A DNA stretch of 48,655 nucleotides from Pirellula sp. Its GTDB lineage: Bacteria; Planctomycetota; Planctomycetia; Pirellulales; Pirellulaceae. Shown piece after piece: positions 16,151 through 24,857 of this stretch (position 1 is the stretch's first letter; every line of letters begins with the position of its first letter). The position numbers were made by a program, and so were the translations under genes. The stretch is from positions 1 through 48,655 of the forward strand of contig JAJTEK010000011.1 in assembly GCA_021299695.1 (NCBI GenBank), in the 5' to 3' direction. The notes under the pieces are model-generated. The model did no database searches, was not told the DNA's origin, and worked only from the letters and a program-made list of their open reading frames with translations.

Positions 16151-17685
16151 TTGAACACATCGCGGTCGAGCATTCGGTATTGGATGGCTTCCTCGATGTG
16201 TTGCGGTTCGATTTTGGCTTCTGACTCCATGTCGGCGATGGTGCGAGCCACGCGGATGACCTTGTCGTGAGCTCTTGCGCTGAGCCCGAGTTCTGAGACG
16301 GCCGTTCTCATGCGTTGGGTTTGGATTTTCCCGAGTGGGCAGTACTGCCTGAGTTCGCGGCTAGACATTTGAGCGTTGGTCAGTGTGCGCGAGGATGCAA
16401 AGCGTTGGTTCTGCAGCGCACGAGCCGCCGTGACCTGATCTCGCATCATCGCGCTGGTGGTGCCTGCTGCCCCGTGAGCTAGTTCATCGAAGGGGACCGC
16501 TGGGACCTCGATATGGATATCGACCCGATCGAGCAGTGGGCCGGAAATTCGGCTCATGTAGCGCTCGACCTGGTTGGGATTGCAATTGCAACTGCGGCGA
16601 GGATCGGTTCGATAGCCGCATGGGCATGGGTTCAACGCCGCGACGAGCATAAAGTTGGCTGGGAAGGTCGTGCTGCGCATGGCGCGCGAGATCGTCACCA
16701 CTCGGTCTTCGAGCGGCTGACGCATCACCTCGAGCGTTTTGCGGTTGAATTCCGGAAGTTCGTCTAGGAAAAGCACCCCGTTGTTTGCCATGGAGACTTC
16801 GCCTGGCGAGGGAGGGCTGCCGCCACCGACGAGTCCAGCGTCGCTGATGGTGTGGTGAGGCGAGCGAAAGGGTCTTTGTACCATCAGCGGCTGGCCGCTT
16901 TGCAACCGACCTAGGGCCGAGTAGATTCTGGTCGTCTCGATCGATTCGCTCGGAGAGAGCGTCGGCAGGATCGATGAAAGGCGCTTGGCCAACATCGTCT
17001 TGCCCGAGCCTGGCGGACCGATCATCAGGAGGTTATGGTTGCCCGCAGCGGCGATCGTCAAGGCGCGTTTGGCCATCTCTTGGCCTCGGACATCGACGAA
17101 ATCCAAATCGTACTGGGAGTAGCTGTGGTAGATCTCTTCGAGTCGGCTTGGGACCGGATCGATTTCCAAGGTGCCGGCCATGAAGGCTGCAGCTTCGCAA
17201 AGATTGGCCACGGGAATCACTTCGATATCCTCGACGACGGCAGCTTCTTGTGCGTTCGAGGAGGGGACCAGAAGCCCTTTGATTCCGTCTTGTTTGGCCG
17301 CGGCGATGGCCATCGATAAGGCCCCTTTGACACCTCGCGTATGGCCTTCGAGGGACAGTTCGCCGACGACTGCATAGTCGTTGAGCCGATCCGATTGGAC
17401 TTGGTTGCTGCCGACGAGCATTCCCAGGGATATCGGTAAATCGAAGCTGGCTGCTTGTTTGGGGAGCTCCGCCGGTGCTAGGTTGATGACGATCCGGTCG
17501 TGGGGGCGCAAGAAACCGGCGTTGACCAGCGCTCGTTCGACGCGATGGGTGCTCTCGCGGACGGCTTGTTCGGGTAGGCCGACAAGAACGGTTTTGGGCA
17601 AAGCGGAGGCAGATAGATCGACTTCGACATCGACGGGAACGGCATCGATTCCTACGAGGCTGTACGTTTTGAGTTTTGCCAGCAT
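16147..17685 (-). CDS. comM: ComM/YifB-family AAA+ ATPase
   Basis: This is 512 residues, full length for the family. The N-terminal Lon-S5-like domain begins MLAKLKTYSLVGIDAVPVDV. The Mg-chelatase-type AAA+ core has Walker A GPPGSGKTMLAKRL (about 222-235), Walker B GVLFLDELPEF and the Cys-rich loop LNPCPCGYRTDPRRSCNCNP. The C-terminal helical domain is intact. ComM is a hexameric branch-migration helicase that extends heteroduplex during natural transformation. Its gene is a known integration target (for example AbaR islands in Acinetobacter). Here the 3' end is duplicated 2.5 kb away, with the AbiE pair between. Confidence 0.95.
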   Translation of the reverse strand: MLAKLKTYSLVGIDAVPVDVEVDLSASALPKTVLVGLPEQAVRESTHRVERALVNAGFLRPHDRIVINLAPAELPKQAASFDLPISLGMLVGSNQVQSDRLNDYAVVGELSLEGHTRGVKGALSMAIAAAKQDGIKGLLVPSSNAQEAAVVEDIEVIPVANLCEAAAFMAGTLEIDPVPSRLEEIYHSYSQYDLDFVDVRGQEMAKRALTIAAAGNHNLLMIGPPGSGKTMLAKRLSSILPTLSPSESIETTRIYSALGRLQSGQPLMVQRPFRSPHHTISDAGLVGGGSPPSPGEVSMANNGVLFLDELPEFNRKTLEVMRQPLEDRVVTISRAMRSTTFPANFMLVAALNPCPCGYRTDPRRSCNCNPNQVERYMSRISGPLLDRVDIHIEVPAVPFDELAHGAAGTTSAMMRDQVTAARALQNQRFASSRTLTNAQMSSRELRQYCPLGKIQTQRMRTAVSELGLSARAHDKVIRVARTIADMESEAKIEPQHIEEAIQYRMLDRDVFN

Positions 17686-17859
17686 GCACCGGGCTCCTCG
17701 GGTGAAATCACCGAAAATCTTGGAAAACCATACATGTCCGTGTGCATTCTAGAAAAATCAAATACGGCCGACGGTGGCTTTTCGTCGGCAACCGCAATGT
17801 AGCAACATGTGCGGTTTGTGTCCCGATTTTGGTGCGTAAAAAATGATCGCTTTATTGTA

Positions 17860-17881
17860 GATCGATTGTCCCCAATCGATC
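17860..17881 (-). terminator. hairpin after the PEP-CTERM gene, weak terminator candidate
   Basis: GATCGATTG, loop TCCC, then CAATCGATC forms a perfect 9-bp stem 12 bases past the stop of the minus-strand gene. A T-run on that strand comes only about 15 bases later, so termination is plausible but not textbook. Confidence 0.4.
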
Positions 17882-17892
17882 GCCTTGAGGCG

Positions 17893-18669
17893 TTAGCCGA
17901 GCTGGCGTTTTCTGGCTCTGCGCAAACCGACGATGCCAGCTAGAAGCGACCAAGTCGCTAGCGAAATCGGTTCGGGAACCTCGCCACCTCCACTCGAGAG
18001 ATTCACGTTGCTATAGCGAAGGTACTGGACTTCTGCTCGAACGTTGCCTCCTGTTGGTGTACCATCGCCAAAATAGAATTGATTGCTGTTTGCGTAACCT
18101 CCAGGACGAGCCCCCGAAGCTACCATGGTTCCGTTGACAAAAAACTCGTAGGTGTTCGTGGCACCAAATCCTTTGTATTTGAACGTGTTGAATCCACTCG
18201 AAAAATCGTATCCGCTGCCACTGGTTACCTGATAGATCTGATACCCTGTCTTGTTGATGATAAAGTGAGAAGCTGCATTGGCGTTGAATACAGCAAGGCC
18301 AAATCCGAAAGGGCTCGAGTCGGTGACCTTCATCCGGACTTCCATTTCCAGGTCGGTGGTGTGGTCAAAAACATTGTCCTTGTAGTAGTAAGCCATCCTG
18401 TCGGATGTAAGTGTCGTGAAGGAGTCGAGTCGCAGGCGGTTGTTATCGAGGATCGATGCGAAGTCGCTCTCAGGTCGACCGGTTTCCGTGTAGAAACTCA
18501 TCCCCTGGGCTGTAGGCAACGTCGGGTTTTGAGCGAAATCCAGTGTGATGACTGTGGCTCGAACCGGTCGCTCGAAAATCACTCCCGAGGCCAACATGGC
18601 ACACAGAGTAAGAACGGTCCTCCAAACCGAGACGGTTGATAATGGCATACAGAAAGCAGCGATTTTCAT
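17893..18669 (-). CDS. PEP-CTERM sorted surface/exopolysaccharide-associated protein
   Basis: This is 258 residues from ATG 18669, the start that places a signal peptide (VWRTVLTLCAMLASGVIF) at the N-terminus. The C-terminus carries the sorting signal: VPEPISLATWSLLAGIVGLR followed by the basic tail RARKRQ. PEP-CTERM proteins are processed by exosortase and are usually tied to extracellular polysaccharide. The middle is beta-rich (repeated Tyr, Asn, Gly; GFGLAVFNANAASHFIIN), resembling a concanavalin-like or LamG-type fold, but I cannot name the domain. No exosortase gene is in the window. An upstream extension to 18837 is open but looks non-coding. Confidence 0.85.
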   Translation of the reverse strand: MKIAAFCMPLSTVSVWRTVLTLCAMLASGVIFERPVRATVITLDFAQNPTLPTAQGMSFYTETGRPESDFASILDNNRLRLDSFTTLTSDRMAYYYKDNVFDHTTDLEMEVRMKVTDSSPFGFGLAVFNANAASHFIINKTGYQIYQVTSGSGYDFSSGFNTFKYKGFGATNTYEFFVNGTMVASGARPGGYANSNQFYFGDGTPTGGNVRAEVQYLRYSNVNLSSGGGEVPEPISLATWSLLAGIVGLRRARKRQLG

Positions 18670-18802
18670 ACAAGTAGATTCCTTTTGCCGACGGATCGAC
18701 AGAATGTCGGGATAACCAATTCGGGGGGACTTCCCCCCGCCTTGGTCAATACGACAGGCATCTACACATGAATCCGACGCGTTGTGTTCCAACGCGGATC
18801 GA

Positions 18803-20269
18803 CTAGCGGACTTTGGCGTCGAAGCGGACGAATCCACCCTCGCCTGGCTTGAGCTCCTTGTCGATCTCCCATCGCAAGACCGATGAGCCGGCGTCGTTGG
18901 GGCTCGTCGAGAAACGGGCTTCGATGCTCGACTGCTGCGAGGACTCGATGTACTCTAGCCGCGGAGCCAACGAATCGGTCACAACCAAATTCGAGACAGG
19001 CTGCTCGCCGATGTTGTCGTAGCGGATCGTAAAGGAGACGATGTCCCCAGGATTGGCGATCTGCTCGGATGCCACCTTACAGATCCGTACCCGAGCTCCT
19101 TTGTACTCGTACAAGGTAAACTCGCGAGCTTGCTTTTGATCGACAATCACCGCTGCTTCTTGTCCGTCGATCAAGACCATAAGCGCGTCGATGTTTGACC
19201 AGATCCTGGCTGCGGCCGCGGCAATCGCCAGCTTGGCCGGGTCGGTGTTCTTGACGTTCCCATTTCGAATGATGTCCAGGTCCTCGTAAGGTTTGAACGC
19301 ATCGCTGATTTCGCCCATGGGCAAGACCAACTCGGCAGGCATCGGGCGTTGGCGATCCAAGAACGCTTCGACCACACGCACGGTATCTTTGGTATTGGCC
19401 TTCAACGGTGCCGAAACTTGGATCGGTGGTAACTTCTCTTTGATCATCCCTGGACCGGCAGGCACGTCGGCCGTTTGAGGTCGCAGTGCAAGTTCTGATT
19501 CGAGCACCCCAGTTCGCTTCCTGACGCTGCCGAACCTCGGCGCGTAGATCGCAACTCGGCAACCCGCTTGCACTTCGGTCACGCCGGTCTTGGTCGTGTA
19601 CTGGATTACGGTGTCCTCGGGGTCCAAGCCCACCTGAGAGAGATCTTCTCGGAGCCGAACCGGTGGATCGCGATCCCCACCGTCGTAGATGTATTCCTGG
19701 GGATCCATGCAGCGGGATTGTTCCTCGCACTGCGGTTCGCAAGGGACTTGGGGACAGGGTCCCGCATGAGGTACCTGACAGCCCCCCTTGCAGGCCATCA
19801 ATCGCCCCCCAATTCGGTTTGGAAACATCGGTCGGTAAGGTCCGTGTGCATTTCCGCAATAAGCACCCTCGGTGTGAGTCGTTTGACTCGATGGATCGAC
19901 AAACTGAGGGCCTATCATCGACGGAGCGCGAGCCACCGAGTAACTCTCGGAGCAATTCTCAAGCCGCCCGGCCGATGGTCGAATCGGTCGGATGTGGGAC
20001 GCTGGATCGACTCCGACCATCGCATCCGATGCCGCCCGAGAATCGGTCGCTGAGTCGGTCGCCGTGTTGGTCGCCGTGTTGGTCGCCTGGGCGAGTATCG
20101 GATCGGATGCGACAAGCCCCATATCTCGGGGTAAACGTCGCTCTTGCTCGATTTCCGAAGTGAAGAACTTCGGCTTGAGCATCGACGTGCCCGTAGCACA
20201 TCCGAGGGCTCCCACGACGCACAGCAGGAGCAGGATAGCGAGTGTCGATGCATTTGGCCGTTGTGTCAT
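18803..20269 (-). CDS. DUF11-domain envelope protein (OmcB-like)
   Basis: This is 488 residues. An N-terminal hydrophobic signal ends in LLCVVGALGCATG, an imperfect lipobox, so it may be a lipoprotein. A Thr/Ala/Asp repeat follows (NTATNTATDSATDS), then a Cys-rich segment (CKGGCQVPHAGPCPQVPCEP, about 155-175). The C-terminal 100 residues form a DUF11 domain (ANPGDIVSFTIRYDNIGEQP, then VVTDSLAPRLEYIESS), the repeat seen in chlamydial OmcB and planctomycete surface proteins. It is probably a disulfide-linked envelope component. It lies downstream of two paralogous secreted-protein genes on the same strand with gaps of about 100 bases, so the three are probably one operon. Confidence 0.8.
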   Translation of the reverse strand: MTQRPNASTLAILLLLCVVGALGCATGTSMLKPKFFTSEIEQERRLPRDMGLVASDPILAQATNTATNTATDSATDSRAASDAMVGVDPASHIRPIRPSAGRLENCSESYSVARAPSMIGPQFVDPSSQTTHTEGAYCGNAHGPYRPMFPNRIGGRLMACKGGCQVPHAGPCPQVPCEPQCEEQSRCMDPQEYIYDGGDRDPPVRLREDLSQVGLDPEDTVIQYTTKTGVTEVQAGCRVAIYAPRFGSVRKRTGVLESELALRPQTADVPAGPGMIKEKLPPIQVSAPLKANTKDTVRVVEAFLDRQRPMPAELVLPMGEISDAFKPYEDLDIIRNGNVKNTDPAKLAIAAAAARIWSNIDALMVLIDGQEAAVIVDQKQAREFTLYEYKGARVRICKVASEQIANPGDIVSFTIRYDNIGEQPVSNLVVTDSLAPRLEYIESSQQSSIEARFSTSPNDAGSSVLRWEIDKELKPGEGGFVRFDAKVR

Positions 20270-20371
20270 GAAGCGGACCTTATTCAGAGCAGATCATTTG
20301 GGGGCAGATCATTGGGGGCTATGCGGATTGTCGGGGGCTAGGCCGTCTCGTGTGTTCGTCATCGGCGAAGG

Positions 20372-21244
20372 CTACCTTGAATCGCTGATCGAACCCGAGG
20401 TAGCGTTTGGGGCTGCGTTGGGTGCAGCATTCGGTACAGCGTTCGGGTACTCGATGATTGGCCACCGGCCCTCATCGATGAGCATTTGTTTGGTCGGGAT
20501 CGGCTTGAGGGTCGTCCATGGCGGGCAGTGGTAGAGAAACTCCAACCAATCTTGGCCCTGGGTCACATTGGGAACTCTAGAGCCCATCCGAAGGATCGCG
20601 ACAGGGCGTCCGAGTTGGTCGGCCGTACGAAGTGCGTTTTGGGTCGGTCGTATATCGAGGACCCTTTGGGGCTTTCCAGACGTATCGACCGGTTCGGCCA
20701 CTTCGGAGTCTTCCAGGTAGATCACCCGCATGACCAGTTCACCGCGAGCCGCATCCATGATGTCGCTCTCGTCGATCTCGATCGGAATCGGGAAACGATG
20801 CTCTCGCTCGGCAGGTGGACAAGTCTTGTCGATCACTTCGATCGTCGGGAAGAGTTCCAGATCCGGATCGCCCTCGATTCCGGTGAGTCGCAATCGATAG
20901 ACCGCTCCGACGAGCAAACCCAAGCGTGCTGGAGAAGGAATATCCGGGGCGAACTGACCGGCTTCGGCCAAATTGAACCGGACACCCTTGGGACCTCGCA
21001 CCTCGACGGCTTGCCAAGCTCCCCTCAACTGCGGCTTACGCTGCAACTGGATCGAACCGATCGCACCGGGAACCATTTCGTCGTCGATCAACGCTCGCGA
21101 GCCGCTGGGCAATCTGGCCGTCGACACGGCAGCGTAAGGAGCCTGGCCCATAGCGACATTGCTGAAGAGCACCGCAAGGGTACAGATCACGATCAGAGCG
21201 ACCCATCCTAGTACCATCGTCGGAAAGGAAATGTGTCGGAACAT
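20372..21244 (-). CDS. secreted protein, paralogue of the next upstream gene
   Basis: This is 290 residues from ATG 21244; a GTG at 21256 would add four. A signal peptide or membrane anchor covers about 5-33 (VLGWVALIVICTLAVLFSNV). The core VYRLRLTGIEGDPDLELFPT and the following ESDIMDAARGELVMRVIYL match the protein at 21353-22555, which has GIYRLKLTDVSGREGVELYP and NFVTKVIYLPD in the same order. The C-terminus is an Ala/Asn/Pro repeat (NAVPNAAPNAAPNAT). No function is known to me. Genes of this pair type sit beside OmcB-like genes, which suggests an envelope complex. Confidence 0.72.
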   Translation of the reverse strand: MFRHISFPTMVLGWVALIVICTLAVLFSNVAMGQAPYAAVSTARLPSGSRALIDDEMVPGAIGSIQLQRKPQLRGAWQAVEVRGPKGVRFNLAEAGQFAPDIPSPARLGLLVGAVYRLRLTGIEGDPDLELFPTIEVIDKTCPPAEREHRFPIPIEIDESDIMDAARGELVMRVIYLEDSEVAEPVDTSGKPQRVLDIRPTQNALRTADQLGRPVAILRMGSRVPNVTQGQDWLEFLYHCPPWTTLKPIPTKQMLIDEGRWPIIEYPNAVPNAAPNAAPNATSGSISDSR

Positions 21245-21352
21245 GCTGGATCCCACCGGTTCGCATCGGTTAAAAAAATAGTCCCAGACGACCCGGGACT
21301 ATTCATCATTGTTCATCCAAGGATTCGCTAACGAGTCGCTAGCGAATCGGCA

Positions 21353-22555
21353 TTAGCGAAGTTGCGGACTGCCTGGTGGGCAGTATTCGCCGTTTGGACC
21401 GACTCCACCCGCACCGCCAGGGCCAGGACCTTGAGCCCCACCGTATTGGTTCGACGGGACCGGGCGACTCGCATGGTAGAATCCAGGCCGCCCCGAGGGA
21501 TATCCAGGATGGATGTTCTGCTCGTGGATACGGATGTGGCTCGGTGGCGTTGGATAGCTATATCCAGGCTGCTGACGAACCGTCATCTTCATCTTGTCGA
21601 CAGGATCAGGAATGTGCATGTGTGTCTTGTTCTTCATCACATGCTGTTGCAAACCGGCTGGATGCCCCAATGGGATGTGCGGAGGGCCAGGTAACCCAAT
21701 CGGGGTGCCTGAGTAAGTCATTCCGTACTGTGGAGCCGTCACGCCGGCGACCATGTTTGGTGGAACGCTCATCGGATCGATCGGACGGCCATCTGGGCCG
21801 CAGAAGCCACCGGGACCCATGCCACCGGGACCCATGCCACCGGGACCCATCATGCCAGGTACTCCGCCGTTGGCGTAGGCTGCAGCCGTAAGCTCGATGT
21901 CCTTGTTACCAAGTCGAACAATCGCCAAAATAGAACCTCTGCGGTCGGCTTCGATGATCGGATCCAATCCTGGCTCCAAACGTGTGCTGACCAAGGTGTC
22001 GATGCCCGAGATCACCTCACCCTGAAACTCAGGGTCGGGTAAGTAGATGACCTTGGTCACGAAGTTCCCGGACAAAGCTTGATCGAGGTCTTCCTCGGTA
22101 AACTGAATCGAGATCGCGTTGTGAGCAAGGTAGGCTGCCGTGCGAGGATTCGAGTGACCGACCTCAACAGTAGGGTACAACTCGACACCTTCACGTCCGG
22201 AGACATCGGTCAATTTGAGCCGATAGATGCCTCCTTGGGCGAATTCCAATCGTCCTGGGACGATCAAGCAATCGCTGGTAAAGGAACCATCGCCAACGAC
22301 GTCGTACGAGATCTTCATCGACTGGGGTTGATTGAACAGAATCTGAGTCGTGGGAGTTGGAACCCCTGCTCCGTACCCAGGTACTGGTATGGTCTCCGGT
22401 GTCAAAACACCAGGACCAGGTCCGCCTACCATCGGTCCGGGCTCGGCCAGACGTGCAGCAGGCGGCATATTGTGTCGAAATGCGGGTTCTCCCCCGAAGC
22501 TTGGTGCAGCCAAACCCAGCGCGGCTATCACGCTTAAAAACCTAATCTTTTTCAT
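21353..22555 (-). CDS. secreted protein, Gly/Pro/His-rich, paralogue of the neighbour
   Basis: This is 400 residues with a clear signal peptide (MKKIRFLSVIAALGLAAPSF, cut near GGEP). Residues about 85-215 contain the shared core (IYRLKLTDVSGREGVELYPT; LSGNFVTKVIYLPDPE). Then comes MGPGGMGPGGMGPGG from a 15-bp DNA tandem repeat near 21807-21853, and a long Gly/Pro/His-rich tail (HIPLGHPAGLQQHVMKNKTH). The tail looks disordered and could bind metal. It is first in the presumed three-gene unit, with its promoter in the 226-base region shared with the divergent gene at 22782. Confidence 0.74.
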   Translation of the reverse strand: MKKIRFLSVIAALGLAAPSFGGEPAFRHNMPPAARLAEPGPMVGGPGPGVLTPETIPVPGYGAGVPTPTTQILFNQPQSMKISYDVVGDGSFTSDCLIVPGRLEFAQGGIYRLKLTDVSGREGVELYPTVEVGHSNPRTAAYLAHNAISIQFTEEDLDQALSGNFVTKVIYLPDPEFQGEVISGIDTLVSTRLEPGLDPIIEADRRGSILAIVRLGNKDIELTAAAYANGGVPGMMGPGGMGPGGMGPGGFCGPDGRPIDPMSVPPNMVAGVTAPQYGMTYSGTPIGLPGPPHIPLGHPAGLQQHVMKNKTHMHIPDPVDKMKMTVRQQPGYSYPTPPSHIRIHEQNIHPGYPSGRPGFYHASRPVPSNQYGGAQGPGPGGAGGVGPNGEYCPPGSPQLR

Positions 22556-22781
22556 GCGATTCCCCTAGGAATGACTTGGGTCAAGCCAGCTTCGCGCTAG
22601 GCAGTTACGACCGATTGTTTCCACCTGGACGCGAACCCTCCTTGAAACCTACAATCCCACGCAACGTTGCTATGGCTTGCAGATCCGTCAGGAGCCTCAA
22701 AAGCGGAATTCGAGGCGCGTCTGGAATCTATGTTCGGCACTACGCTTTCGTTTTCTTTGATAAAATCGGTACGACTCGACC

Positions 22782-23900
22782 ATGGAAACCAGGTTTTCAC
22801 TTGCTAGCATTTTCAAGCTGGCCGGATCGCCCCCGGTCCTCCTGCTAGCACTGTTTCTCGCCGCAGGGATCCTGTGGAACCGTTCCGACCGACTTTTGGC
22901 CTCCCCTGCCCTCACCTTTCCTACGGTCAGTTTCCCCGATGCTACCGGAACGCAAGTGCCCCTCAAGCAATCCGCCCCAACTCCTCTGTCCGCCGAGCCA
23001 TCGAACCGCCTACCGAGTCCGAGTCCCTTGGTTGGTTCAACCGGCGGTTCGTCGGATGCCATCACCCCGGTGACGACCGATCCGAACCAATTGGTCCTCT
23101 CTGCCGTTCGCCAAGCCGTCTGGGGTCCATCGATTTACTGCCGAGTCCAACAAACCACCAATGTCTACGGCCAACGCGCGCTGCTGATCGGCGAGCTTAA
23201 GTCCGAGGCGCTCTCGAATTCCCCGATGCGTCGACTTCGATATACCGCGCGGGTCGCTGTCGGAGAAACCGCATTCGACCTGCTCCAAGTCTCCGATGGT
23301 CGGATGATGTGGACTAAATCGAGCCCCAACTCACCCCCCAAACGTATCATCCTCGACCAAGTGCTTCAAAGCATTCCCAGCAGTATGCAGTACCCCGACA
23401 CGCGTCCTGAAGTCCATCTGCTCTTGGCCGTCGGGGGGCAAGCGGAACTGCTCCGAGGGCTTTATCACCGATACAACTGGTATAAGGCCGTCAGCGGCAA
23501 GATCGGCGGGGCCGACGTTTGGCAACTCGTCGGGCGACTTAGGACCGAGCCGACGAGAATCGCTGGCAACGCTCCGATCGATAACATGAACAGTGACATC
23601 GGTAGCCCATCGCCGAATCTGCCGACCGAGGCTCGCTTGACGCTCAGTCGTTCGACCAAACTACCTTATTTTCCGTTCATCGTGGAGTACTTTCAGCGGG
23701 CAGCGAAGTCGAGCACTTCGAAGTCTCCCTTCGAGTTGATGTCGCGGATCGAATTCAAAGACCCATCGACCGAAATCCAATTCAGTGAGAAAGACTTCGA
23801 CCGATTCAACGAAACGGTCGAGGAAATCAAAGACGAGACTCAAGACTACCTGCCGACGGTTCGCTTGAGCCTTGAGCCTTTCTCGCGGGTCAACCGCTAA
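22782..23900 (+). CDS. secreted or membrane-anchored protein of unknown function (LolA-like fold possible)
   Basis: This is 372 residues. An N-terminal signal anchor (SPPVLLLALFLAAGILW, about 16-32) is followed by a Ser/Pro-rich linker and a beta-rich domain from about 105 (LVLSAVRQAVWGPSIYCRVQ). That domain has the alternating pattern of LolA/LppX-type periplasmic folds seen in planctomycete proteins, including a W-x-L-V-G-R-L strand and a C-terminal IEFKDPSTEIQFSEKDFDRF. The fold proposal is inference. It is divergently transcribed from the envelope operon to its left and ends 57 bases before the convergent lipid kinase gene. Confidence 0.7.
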   Translation: METRFSLASIFKLAGSPPVLLLALFLAAGILWNRSDRLLASPALTFPTVSFPDATGTQVPLKQSAPTPLSAEPSNRLPSPSPLVGSTGGSSDAITPVTTDPNQLVLSAVRQAVWGPSIYCRVQQTTNVYGQRALLIGELKSEALSNSPMRRLRYTARVAVGETAFDLLQVSDGRMMWTKSSPNSPPKRIILDQVLQSIPSSMQYPDTRPEVHLLLAVGGQAELLRGLYHRYNWYKAVSGKIGGADVWQLVGRLRTEPTRIAGNAPIDNMNSDIGSPSPNLPTEARLTLSRSTKLPYFPFIVEYFQRAAKSSTSKSPFELMSRIEFKDPSTEIQFSEKDFDRFNETVEEIKDETQDYLPTVRLSLEPFSRVNR

Positions 23901-23957
23901 TCTATCGACCGCTACCGCAGCAGCGACGAATCGCGACAGAAAGTTTTTTGCGAAATT

Positions 23958-24857
23958 TCAACCCGGTACGACCAGCGTCGCTTTGGCTCCCGTGTGGGTG
24001 ATTTCTAAAGGCAGATCGCCTCCCCAGTCCCCATCGAGCTGATACCCCCCCTGCCCTTGCGAACTGACGACGCGCAATGCCGAGACTCGACACTCCTTCC
24101 AGCGAGGGCTCGTGCGGTGGGTTCCGAGTGCGACCCTTAGGTAGTTCCACAAGCCGACGATCGCGTTGCCTCCTGTGAGCATACCGACGTCGAGCAATCC
24201 ATCATCGCCAAGCGCATCGTCGATGATGTGAATTCCCGCAGCGTACTTTGGGATATTGAAAGCAAAGAGCCAATGGCACGTGCCGAGCGATTCCCAGCGT
24301 CCTTGTCGATTGCCCTCGATGCTCAGGCTCGGCCAACGGTAGGATTGGATCGCTTTGAGGATCGCAAAGCGGTAGGCCCAGCGCGTGATATGCGAGCGTC
24401 GCGATTCATGGACGATGCGCACGACCTGGGCATCGAAACCGACGCTGGCCATGAGCAAAAACAAACTACCATTGGCCCGAAACAAATCGAGTTGCCGGGT
24501 GGCCATCTGCTGGACCATCGGTAGAACACCGCTTGGCTCCCGGGGGAGTTTGAGTTCCTGAGCCAAGAGGTTTTCGGAGCCCAGCGGGAAAATCGTCAAT
24601 GGGACTCGGCTCGGAATACGATTGAGGATCGCAGTTGCGGTCCCATCGCCCCCGGCGGAAATGACGGTTCTCAATTCGCCTCGCAGGTCCGATCCTTCGA
24701 CGATTCGTTGCATCTGGTCCAAATCGGTTGTCAAGTCGACGTGCCAACCCTCGTTGGCCAGGAGTTCCTTGAGCCGTTGCGCTTTTTCCAACCCGCTCTT
24801 GGCCCCGGATTTTGGATTCGCGGAGATCACAATGTGTCGGGCTTGCGTAGCGTTCAT
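23958..24857 (-). CDS. diacylglycerol kinase-family lipid kinase
   Basis: This is 299 residues from ATG 24857 (MNATQARHIVISANPKSGAK). The start overlaps the stop of the upstream peptidase gene (ATGA), so the two are translationally coupled. Motifs are NPKSGAKSG (phosphate loop), TVISAGGDGTATAILNRI (the GGDGT nucleotide site), LTIFPLGSENLLAQEL (usually GTxND in the family, here GSEN) and a C-terminal YQLDGDWGGDLPLEITH. These are soluble or peripheral kinases of the DagK/YegS/BmrU superfamily acting on diacylglycerol or other lipids. The exact lipid is unknown. The substitution of the GTxNDFA motif by GSENLLAQ is shared by some planctomycete and proteobacterial members. Confidence 0.85.
   Translation of the reverse strand: MNATQARHIVISANPKSGAKSGLEKAQRLKELLANEGWHVDLTTDLDQMQRIVEGSDLRGELRTVISAGGDGTATAILNRIPSRVPLTIFPLGSENLLAQELKLPREPSGVLPMVQQMATRQLDLFRANGSLFLLMASVGFDAQVVRIVHESRRSHITRWAYRFAILKAIQSYRWPSLSIEGNRQGRWESLGTCHWLFAFNIPKYAAGIHIIDDALGDDGLLDVGMLTGGNAIVGLWNYLRVALGTHRTSPRWKECRVSALRVVSSQGQGGYQLDGDWGGDLPLEITHTGAKATLVVPG

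Noticed and set aside
19077-19955. 292-codon reverse frame inside the DUF11 protein gene
   Set aside because: It is the other reading frame on the same strand, very rich in Arg, Ser and Gly, with no domain.
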